Shown here piece after piece: positions 4,628-10,939 of a DNA stretch of 10,939 bases. Under the pieces are notes generated by a model. The model searched no databases. It was given only the letters and a program-made list of their open reading frames with translations, and was not told the origin of the DNA. The position numbers and the translations under genes were made by a program. This DNA comes from Flavobacteriaceae bacterium (GTDB lineage Bacteria; Bacteroidota; Bacteroidia; Flavobacteriales; Flavobacteriaceae): NCBI GenBank assembly GCA_002702385.1, contig NZZF01000057.1, positions 1 through 10,939 on the forward strand, read 5' to 3'. Numbering within the stretch: the stretch's first letter is position 1; every line of letters starts with the position of its first letter.

Positions 4628-7237
4628 ATGAGTACTGAAAAAACTTACAGCCCTAAAGATGTTGAGCTAAAATGGCTTGATAAATGGAAGACTAATAATA
4701 ATTATTCTTCAAATCCTAACGATAAAAATCCTTATACAATAGTAATTCCTCCACCTAATGTTACTGGAATTTTGCATATGGGCCATATGTTAAATAATAC
4801 AATTCAAGATATATTAATTCGTAAAGCAAGATTAGATGGCTTGAATGCTTGTTGGGTACCAGGCACTGATCATGCATCGATAGCAACTGAAGCCAAGGTT
4901 GTTAATATGCTCAAAGAAAAAAATATAAATAAACATGAAATTTCAAGATCAGAATTTATTGAATATGCCTGGGATTGGACTAATAAACATGGCGGAATCA
5001 TAATAGATCAGTTAAAAAGAATCGGATGCTCATGTGATTGGAATAGAACTAAATTCACTCTTGATGATGATCTGTCTGAATCTGTAATTGATATGTTCAT
5101 TAAATTGTTTAATGACGGATACGTATATAGAGATAAAAAAATAGTTAATTGGGATCCTGAAGCTCGTACAACTCTTTCTAATGAAGAAGTTGTATATATT
5201 GAAAAAGAATCAAAATTATATTTTCTTAAATACAAAATTGAAAATTCTGAAGAATATATAAGTGTAGCAACTACTAGACCAGAAACTATTTTTGGTGACA
5301 CTGCTGTTGCTGTTAATCCAAAAGACAAAAGATATAAAAAATTAAAAGGTAAAAATTTAGTAGTTCCCATTGTAAATAGAGTAATACCTTTAGTTTTCGA
5401 TGAATTAGTTGAAAAAGATTTTGGAACAGGATGTCTTAAAGTTACACCTGCGCACAGTGAGAAGGATTTTGAAATTGGATTAAAACACAAATTGGATATT
5501 ATTGATATTTTCAATGATGATGCCACATTGAACAAAAATGGACTTCACTATGATGGTTTAGATAGGTTTGTAGTAAGAAAAAAAATTCTTACAGAATTAG
5601 AAGAAAAAAATCAATTAATAGAAACAAAAAAATATAAAAATAAAATTTCAATTTCTGAAAGAACTTCTTGCATCGTTGAACCAAAATTATCAACTCAATG
5701 GTTTTTGAAAATGAAATCTTTATCTAAACCAGCTCTTGATGCTGTGATGAATAATGATATTAAATTTTACCCCAAAAAATATGTAAATACATATAAACAT
5801 TGGATGGAAAATGTAAGAGATTGGAATATTTCAAGACAATTATATTGGGGCCACAGAATTCCTGTATTTTATTCAGATGAAAATAAATCAAAATTTGTTG
5901 TAGCAAAGTCAAAAAATGAAGCTGTAGCTAAGTTCAATGAAATAGGAGTTAATATAGACAATACACAAATTTTTCAAGAAAATGATGTGCTTGACACATG
6001 GTTTTCATCTTGGTTATGGCCTATAAGTGTTTTTGACGGTGTTAGAAATCCAAAAAACCATGATATTAGTTATTACTACCCAACATCAACTATAGTTACT
6101 GGTCCTGATATCATATTTTTCTGGATTGCTAGGATGGTTGTAAGTGGTTTGTATTTAAGAAATAAAAAACCGTTTGAAAATGTGTATTTCACAGGGATTG
6201 TTAGAGATAATAAAGGAAAAAAAATGTCTAAGCAACTAGGTAATTCCCCCGATCCAATTGAATTAATTGAAAAGTATGGTGCTGATAGTGTTAGAATAGG
6301 TTTGCTATTTTCTGCTCCTGCTGGAAATGATTTATTATTTGACGAATCACTATGTGTTCAAGGAAGAAATTTTACAAATAAAATATGGAATGCTTTTAGA
6401 TTATTTGAAAGTTTTAAAGTATCTAAAAAATTAAAACAAAACGATAGATCTCATGAGGCTATAAAATGGTTTGAATCAAAGTTTAATTTAAAATTAAATG
6501 AAATTGATTTATGTTTTAAAAACTTTAAAATTTCAGAATCATTAATGATAATTTATAAGTTAGTTTGGGATGACTTTTGTTCTGTTTTTCTTGAAATTGT
6601 TAAACCAAAATATGGTGAAGAGCTCTCTGAAGAATCATCGATTATAATAAAATCTTACTTTAATAAAATTTTGGTATTAATAAATCCTTTTATGCCATTT
6701 TTAAGTGAAGAATTATTTGAAAAAATAAATAATAAAGAAATAATATCAGAAAATTTAAAATGGCCAAAATCAAAAAATATTGACTCAATTTTTTTGCAGA
6801 ATTTTGATGATCTAATTCAGGTTGTAACTAAAGTTAGAAATTTTAAAAAACAAAATAGTCTTGGATTTAAAGATGAATTATCAGTTTTTCATCAGAACAA
6901 AAACATTAATGAAAGTCTTTCATCAGTCTTTGAAAAACTAACAAACTGTAAGTTATTATATAAAGATGTTGAAACTAATGCATCAAGTTCTATTGTTATA
7001 GGAAAATTTAAATATATCATTGATTTCAATAAAGAAAATTCCGATGATTATATTATAGAGCTTAAAAAGGATTTTGAATATAACTTAGGATTCAAGAAAA
7101 TATTAGAAAAGAAACTATCAAATGAGAATTTTGTTAATAATGCCCCTGAGAAAGTTATTCAAAATGAAAGAGATAAATTGGATGACGTTTTAAAGAAAAT
7201 TGAGATTATCAAAGAGACATTAGATAAGATATCTTAA
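4628..7237 (+). CDS. valS: Valine--tRNA ligase
   Basis: An 869-residue class I aminoacyl-tRNA synthetase that charges tRNA-Val and hydrolyses mischarged threonyl-tRNA. Visible in order: the HIGH-type motif HMGH (50-53) after PPPNVTG; the CP1 editing domain at about 190-350 with TTRPETIFGD (215-224) and GTGCLKVTPAH (266-276); DWNISRQLYWGHRIP (398-412); the KMSKS-type loop KMSKQLGNSPDP (532-543); WNAFRLFE at the start of the helical anticodon-binding domain; and a Lys/Glu-rich C-terminal coiled coil from about residue 805, characteristic of ValS. KMSKQ in place of KMSKS is, as I recall, normal in Bacteroidota. Length is typical. It is monocistronic and divergent from the DUF1573 gene. Its TAA shares the TTAA at 7234-7237 with the stop of psd on the other strand. 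Confidence 0.98.
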   Translation: MSTEKTYSPKDVELKWLDKWKTNNNYSSNPNDKNPYTIVIPPPNVTGILHMGHMLNNTIQDILIRKARLDGLNACWVPGTDHASIATEAKVVNMLKEKNINKHEISRSEFIEYAWDWTNKHGGIIIDQLKRIGCSCDWNRTKFTLDDDLSESVIDMFIKLFNDGYVYRDKKIVNWDPEARTTLSNEEVVYIEKESKLYFLKYKIENSEEYISVATTRPETIFGDTAVAVNPKDKRYKKLKGKNLVVPIVNRVIPLVFDELVEKDFGTGCLKVTPAHSEKDFEIGLKHKLDIIDIFNDDATLNKNGLHYDGLDRFVVRKKILTELEEKNQLIETKKYKNKISISERTSCIVEPKLSTQWFLKMKSLSKPALDAVMNNDIKFYPKKYVNTYKHWMENVRDWNISRQLYWGHRIPVFYSDENKSKFVVAKSKNEAVAKFNEIGVNIDNTQIFQENDVLDTWFSSWLWPISVFDGVRNPKNHDISYYYPTSTIVTGPDIIFFWIARMVVSGLYLRNKKPFENVYFTGIVRDNKGKKMSKQLGNSPDPIELIEKYGADSVRIGLLFSAPAGNDLLFDESLCVQGRNFTNKIWNAFRLFESFKVSKKLKQNDRSHEAIKWFESKFNLKLNEIDLCFKNFKISESLMIIYKLVWDDFCSVFLEIVKPKYGEELSEESSIIIKSYFNKILVLINPFMPFLSEELFEKINNKEIISENLKWPKSKNIDSIFLQNFDDLIQVVTKVRNFKKQNSLGFKDELSVFHQNKNINESLSSVFEKLTNCKLLYKDVETNASSSIVIGKFKYIIDFNKENSDDYIIELKKDFEYNLGFKKILEKKLSNENFVNNAPEKVIQNERDKLDDVLKKIEIIKETLDKIS

Positions 7238-7881
7238 GTTGCTATTATACTTTCACCGCCTAATACTTTATCATTTAGTTTTACTTTAATTTTTGAATCT
7301 AAAGGAAGAAAAAGATCAACACGAGAACCAAATTTTATAAAACCTGCATCCTCACCTTGAGTTATAATATCATCAACTTTTGCATAATTTACAATTCTCC
7401 TTGCTAGAGCTCCAGCGATTTGCCTATATAAAATATTACCAAATTTTTTAGTTTCTAATACTATGGTTGTTCTCTCATTTTTTTCAGAAGATTTAGGATG
7501 CCATGCTACTAAGTATTTTCCTGGATGATATTTACTAAATATTACTTTTCCACAAATGGGATATCTTGTAACATGAACGTTTATAGGGGACATAAAAATT
7601 GAAACTTGTAGCCTGTCATCTTGAAAAAATTCTTTTTCAAATACTTTTTTAATAATAACAATTTTTCCATCCACCGGCGATAAAATATGTTCGTTATTTA
7701 TTATTGTATTCCTCTTGGGATTTCTAAAAAATTGAAGGATTAGAACTAAAAGACTTAACAATATTAATTGTATCATAGTTATAATTAAACTATCATCAAA
7801 AAAGTACTCTAAAAGAATAATATCAATGATTGTAGCTGAAAGAAAAATGATTATAATTTTATGTCCTTCTTTGTGAAACAT
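7234..7881 (-). CDS. psd: Phosphatidylserine decarboxylase, short (archaetidylserine-type) proenzyme
   Basis: Psd converts phosphatidylserine to phosphatidylethanolamine at the inner membrane. This is the short form of about 215 residues. Two hydrophobic segments (about 9-26 and 32-52) anchor the N-terminus. They are followed by LSPVDGKI (67-74, triad Asp71), FMSPINVHVTRYP (96-108, His103), an ARRIVNYA segment (160-167), and FGSRVDLFLP (184-193). Self-cleavage is expected between Gly185 and Ser186, turning Ser186 into the pyruvoyl group; the Asp-His-Ser relay is thus complete. The ATG at 7881 directly abuts the cdsA stop with no spacing, consistent with coupled expression of two enzymes of the same pathway. 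Phosphatidylserine synthase, which acts between them, is not in the window. Confidence 0.95.
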   Translation of the reverse strand: MFHKEGHKIIIIFLSATIIDIILLEYFFDDSLIITMIQLILLSLLVLILQFFRNPKRNTIINNEHILSPVDGKIVIIKKVFEKEFFQDDRLQVSIFMSPINVHVTRYPICGKVIFSKYHPGKYLVAWHPKSSEKNERTTIVLETKKFGNILYRQIAGALARRIVNYAKVDDIITQGEDAGFIKFGSRVDLFLPLDSKIKVKLNDKVLGGESIIAT

Positions 7882-8685
7882 TTAAAAATTTAAAATATTT
7901 AAAAAATATAAAAGGTAAATAAATGGTGCGGTAAATATAAGACTATCTAATCTATCATAAATTCCTCCATGACTTTTTAATAAATTTCCACTATCCTTCA
8001 TTCCTGACTGTCTTTTAAATTTCGACTCAATTAAATCTCCAGCTGAACCAAAAACTGAAACAAAAAAACCGATAACAACAATTTCAATTAAATTTTTATA
8101 GTTAATAATATATCCAAAAATTAATGAAATAATCATTGAAAAAAATAAACTTGCAACTAAACCTTCTACAGTTTTTTTTGGAGAAATGGATTTCATTAAT
8201 TTTCTTTTTCCATACTTGATACCAAAAAAATATCCTGCAGAATCAGAAGTCCATACTATAATTAATAAAAATAGAATATATGTAGGCTCATATGAATTAT
8301 TTAAAATTGGTAACTGAAATAAAAAGAATAATGATAATGTGATATGAAATAGTAAAAGTAAAAATGAAGGTATTTTTTTAAATCTAAATGATTTATTCAT
8401 AAGTAAATTGAATAATAAATAAATATTAGTCAATATTGAAATAGCTAGCAATATATAGCTTAATTCATTATTGTTATTTAAAAAATATATTAAAAGAATA
8501 TATGTTACTATTCCAATTAGTGACTTTATGATTGAAAGGTTACATATTCTTGAAAATTCACGAATAACCAAAATAGTTATAATTACTCCGAGTACACTAA
8601 ATGTGGTTGAATTATAAAAAAGACAAACCAAAAAAATCGATGAATAAATTAATGCTATAAAACTTCTATTTAGAAAATTTGTCAT
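7882..8685 (-). CDS. cdsA: Phosphatidate cytidylyltransferase (CDP-diacylglycerol synthase)
   Basis: CdsA makes CDP-diacylglycerol from phosphatidic acid and CTP, the branch point for bacterial phospholipids, in the cytoplasmic membrane. The 267-residue protein is a chain of hydrophobic helices. Near the C-terminus it carries the complete family signature from SKFKR (221-225) through KDSGNLLKSHGGIYDRLD (230-247), including K230, D231, H239, D244 and D247. The upstream conserved patch WTSDSAGYFFG (145-155) and SPKKTVEG (168-175) are also typical. Length is normal. It follows the LUD gene by 2 bp and abuts psd, so ftsH, LUD, cdsA and psd look like one operon, an order I recall as conserved in Flavobacteriia. 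Confidence 0.97.
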   Translation of the reverse strand: MTNFLNRSFIALIYSSIFLVCLFYNSTTFSVLGVIITILVIREFSRICNLSIIKSLIGIVTYILLIYFLNNNNELSYILLAISILTNIYLLFNLLMNKSFRFKKIPSFLLLLFHITLSLFFLFQLPILNNSYEPTYILFLLIIVWTSDSAGYFFGIKYGKRKLMKSISPKKTVEGLVASLFFSMIISLIFGYIINYKNLIEIVVIGFFVSVFGSAGDLIESKFKRQSGMKDSGNLLKSHGGIYDRLDSLIFTAPFIYLLYFLNILNF

Positions 8686-8687
8686 AT

Positions 8688-9305
8688 TTATAAATCTTCA
8701 AGAAGAATTAAGTAAAGATTTTTTGAGCTTGTCCCATATGTAAGAAAATTTAATTTTTCATTTTCTTCACAATTAAAATTTTTAATTGAAGTAATATTAG
8801 ATGGTAAATTATTTGAGTATTTAATTCTAATACCTTCTAACCCTTTACTGACCGTCTCAGATAGTTGGCTTGTTTTAGCTAATACAATTATATTTCTTGG
8901 AATGTCCTTTACTTTATATGATTTAATTTGATGGGCGCTAACTAGTATACTTCCATCTTTTGCTACTAAAAATTCACAACTTGTTATAAATAGATTTGAA
9001 TTTAAGTTCGTTTTATTAATATCTATATCAACATCATTCAAAAAATCATTTATAATTTTTTCATCAAAGCAAAGAATGCTTTTTTCATTCCAGTAATTTT
9101 CTTCTAATATTTTCTTATAAAAATCATTACACTCTTCTTTGTTTGATGCATATAAAAACTTACCTCCATTGTCACTGAAATTTTTAGTGAATCTTTCTTC
9201 AACTAATTCATCTTTTTTCGGTAAATATTTATATTCATCATTAGCATTTTTATTTTCATTTTGATTTTTCTTGTTACCTAGAAGGGATTTTAAAAAATTT
9301 TTCAA
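8688..9305 (-). CDS. Stand-alone LUD-domain protein (LutC-like), function unknown
   Basis: A 205-residue soluble protein of the LUD family (named for lactate utilisation; LutC and part of LutB carry it). After a Lys/Asn-rich N-terminus (1-30), the characteristic pieces are FSDNGGKFLYASNKEE (43-58), LFITSCEFLVAKDGSILVSA (105-124) and the conserved ending FLTYGTSSKNLYLILLEDL (187-205). No LutA or LutB partner is nearby, so a lactate oxidase role is not supported; the position between ftsH and cdsA is what I recall from flavobacteria, where its function is unknown. The protein has no internal methionine and no in-frame ATG lies between it and the upstream stop, so it must start at a non-ATG codon; TTG at 9305 is the only standard candidate. 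A 9-bp inverted repeat lies 8 bp upstream of it. Confidence 0.85.
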   Translation of the reverse strand: MKNFLKSLLGNKKNQNENKNANDEYKYLPKKDELVEERFTKNFSDNGGKFLYASNKEECNDFYKKILEENYWNEKSILCFDEKIINDFLNDVDIDINKTNLNSNLFITSCEFLVAKDGSILVSAHQIKSYKVKDIPRNIIVLAKTSQLSETVSKGLEGIRIKYSNNLPSNITSIKNFNCEENEKLNFLTYGTSSKNLYLILLEDL

Positions 9306-9313
9306 TTGGTAGT

Positions 9314-9338
9314 TTTGTATAAAGATAAATTATACAAA
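9314..9338. repeat. Inverted repeat in the ftsH - LUD intergenic gap
   Basis: TTTGTATAA (9314-9322) and TTATACAAA (9330-9338) are perfect complements around a 7-base loop, inside the 59-bp gap after the ftsH stop. In the minus-strand transcript the stem would end 8 bases before the TTG start of the LUD gene. The stem is almost all A-U and is not followed by a clear U-run, so it is not a good intrinsic terminator. It may be an intercistronic hairpin, a palindromic protein site, or chance. Confidence 0.45.
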
Positions 9339-9364
9339 TCAATTAGCAATGGTGTTTAAAAGTA

Positions 9365-10939
9365 TTACTTTTTAACTTTTATTTCTTGAAATGGTCTTTC
9401 TCCAAAAATTCTTACTAAATCTTCTTTAAAAATAACTTCTTTGTCTAAAAGATAATTAGCTAATTCAGTTAGTTTTTTCTTATGTTTTTTGAGTAATGAT
9501 ATTGCTCTTTTAAATTGTGTTTCAACAATATTTGAAATCTCTTTGTCAATAATTTGCGCAGTTGTATCACTATATGGTTTAGTGAAACTATAATCATTTT
9601 GACCGCTTGAATCGTAATATGTCAAATTTCCTATTTTATCATTTAAACCATAAACAGTTACCATAGATCTTGCTTGCTTAGTTACTTTTTCTAAATCACT
9701 TAATGCCCCTGTTGAAATTTTATTGAAAATTACTTTTTCTGCTGCCCTTCCACCAAGAGCTGCGCACATTTCGTCTAATATTTGGTCTGTGCTAACTATT
9801 TGTCTCTCCTCAGGTAAATACCATGCGGCTCCTAATGATCTTCCTCTTGGAACAATTGTAACTTTTACAAGAGGAGCAGCATGTTCTAGCATCCAGCTTA
9901 CTGTAGCATGACCTGCCTCATGATATGCAATTGTTTCTTTTTCCTTGGGAGATATAATTTTATTTTTCTTTTCTAGACCCCCTACAATCCTATCAACAGC
10001 ATCTAAGAAATCTTGTCTTCCAACAGATTTTTTAGATTTTCTGGCAGCAATTAAAGCAGCTTCGTTACAAACATTTGCAATATCAGCTCCAGAAAAACCT
10101 GGAGTTTGTTTTGCTAAAAACTCAACATCTAAATCTTTAGCTTTTTTTAATGGTTTTAAGTGAACTTCAAATATTTCTTTTCTTTCTCTAACGTCTGGTA
10201 AATCAACATATATTTGTCTATCAAATCGACCAGCTCTCATTAGCGCTTTGTCTAAGACATCTGCACGGTTTGTAGCTGCCATAACAATAACATTAGTGTT
10301 AGTTCCAAAACCATCCATCTCTGTCAAAAGCTGATTTAATGTATTTTCTCTTTCATCATTAGAACCAGTAATGTTGTTTTTACCTCTCGCTCTTCCGATT
10401 GCATCAATTTCATCAATGAATATAATTGATGGTGACTTTTCTTTGGCTTGTTTGAATAAATCTCTAACTCTTGAGGCTCCAACTCCAACAAACATTTCAA
10501 CAAAATCTGAACCAGACAATGAGAAGAAAGGTACTTTAGCTTCACCAGCTACGGCCTTTGCAAGTAAAGTTTTTCCAGTACCAGGTAGTCCAACTAATAA
10601 TGCACCTTTTGGTATTTTACCACCAAGTTTAGTGTACTTTGTTGGATTCTTTAAAAAATCTACAATTTCTTTAACTTCTTCTTTCGCACCTTCAAGTCCA
10701 GCTACATCTTTAAATGTTACTTTTACATCATTTTTTTCATCAAATAATCTAGCTTTTGATTTACCTATACTGAAGATTTGAGAACCACCACCAGCTCCTC
10801 CACCAGACATTCTTCTCATGAAAAAAATCCATAGACCTACAAGAATTATTAATGGCAGAAAACCAATTAAAACATCAAGCCATTTATTTTCAATCGTCTT
10901 AAACTCATAATTAAAGAGAATCCCTTTTGATTCAGCATC
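9365..10939 (-). CDS. ftsH: ATP-dependent zinc metalloprotease FtsH, 5' end beyond window
   Basis: FtsH is a hexameric membrane AAA+ protease that extracts and degrades membrane and some cytosolic proteins. The frame stays open to the right edge, giving 524 visible residues; the N-terminal helix and most of the periplasmic domain lie outside. Visible residues 1-24 end the periplasmic domain, about 20-40 form the second membrane helix ([20 protein letters not shown]), then [11 protein letters not shown]. The AAA domain has Walker A GLPGTGKT (117-124), pore motif FVG (150-152), Walker B IIFIDEID (172-179) and the second region of homology ending MRAGRFDRQ (234-242). The protease domain has HEAGH (340-344) and the third zinc ligand Asp415 in [10 protein letters not shown]. 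Walker A has Leu where Pro is usual. The ATG at 10817-10819 follows the helix and is internal, not the start. Confidence 0.97.
   Translation of the reverse strand, partial: DAESKGILFNYEFKTIENKWLDVLIGFLPLIILVGLWIFFMRRMSGGGAGGGSQIFSIGKSKARLFDEKNDVKVTFKDVAGLEGAKEEVKEIVDFLKNPTKYTKLGGKIPKGALLVGLPGTGKTLLAKAVAGEAKVPFFSLSGSDFVEMFVGVGASRVRDLFKQAKEKSPSIIFIDEIDAIGRARGKNNITGSNDERENTLNQLLTEMDGFGTNTNVIVMAATNRADVLDKALMRAGRFDRQIYVDLPDVRERKEIFEVHLKPLKKAKDLDVEFLAKQTPGFSGADIANVCNEAALIAARKSKKSVGRQDFLDAVDRIVGGLEKKNKIISPKEKETIAYHEAGHATVSWMLEHAAPLVKVTIVPRGRSLGAAWYLPEERQIVSTDQILDEMCAALGGRAAEKVIFNKISTGALSDLEKVTKQARSMVTVYGLNDKIGNLTYYDSSGQNDYSFTKPYSDTTAQIIDKEISNIVETQFKRAISLLKKHKKKLTELANYLLDKEVIFKEDLVRIFGERPFQEIKVKK

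Noticed and set aside
5008-5535. Minus-strand open frame of 175 codons inside valS
   Set aside because: It lies wholly opposite the editing domain of a full, well-conserved ValS and its translation shows no recognisable motifs.
6221-6235. KMSKQ in place of KMSKS in ValS as an unusual active-site change
   Set aside because: As far as I recall this form is normal for Bacteroidota ValS, and the essential lysines are present.
9310-9317. TAGTTTTG on the plus strand matching the -7 box
   Set aside because: No plus-strand gene follows it; it overlaps the inverted repeat and is best treated as a chance match.
10097-10108. Shadow of a possible frameshift or short C-terminus in FtsH
   Set aside because: The protease domain is complete with HEAGH and the third Asp ligand, and the ending soon after GERPF is compatible with a natural short tail; no second frame with FtsH sequence was seen.
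10371-10781. Plus-strand open frame of 136 codons opposite ftsH
   Set aside because: It is the mirror of the conserved AAA domain, with no domain of its own.
10817-10819. ATG as the start of ftsH
   Set aside because: The frame continues upstream to the window edge without a stop and encodes the second membrane helix and part of the periplasmic domain expected in FtsH, so this Met is internal.

Overview
The window reads as chromosomal DNA of a Bacteroidota bacterium, most likely a small-genome marine member of the Flavobacteriia. The DNA is strongly A+T-rich, intergenic space is minimal, and the protein sequences (FtsH, ValS, LUD protein, DUF1573 protein, CdsA) look flavobacterial. Two TAnnTTTG elements, the Bacteroidota form of the -7 promoter box, sit just upstream of genes. 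I saw no phage, insertion sequence, CRISPR array, tRNA or rRNA. Almost every base belongs to a gene.

Left block (1-4522). The 3' end of lpxK (+) enters from the left edge and converges on a minus-strand run, read right to left: DUF1573 exported protein, murB, a 68-residue Cys-rich membrane protein, an ECF-type sigma factor, an Nramp-family transporter and lipA. Gaps are 8, 2 and 11 bp, then a 4-bp overlap, then 40 bp before lipA. The first five genes look like one operon. lipA may also have its own promoter at 1147-1154.

Middle (4523-7237). A 105-bp divergent spacer separates the DUF1573 gene from valS (+), which has a -7-like element about 13 bp before its ATG.

Right block (7234-10939). 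A minus-strand operon ftsH - LUD-domain gene - cdsA - psd ends convergently against valS. ftsH runs off the right edge: the frame is open to the last base and encodes the end of the periplasmic domain and the second membrane helix upstream of the first ATG visible in that frame.

How the genes work together: most serve the cell envelope (LpxK for lipid A, MurB for peptidoglycan, CdsA and Psd for phosphatidylethanolamine, FtsH for membrane-protein quality control), with ValS and LipA as housekeeping enzymes. The least understood part is the small Cys-rich protein - sigma factor - Nramp-like transporter trio. Other points of interest are a pure (GAA)11 tract encoding a poly-Glu tail next to murB, four genes that apparently start at TTG, and two convergent gene pairs whose stop codons share one TTAA palindrome. 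I found no clear novel system; this is mostly a conserved core region with a few unusual details.
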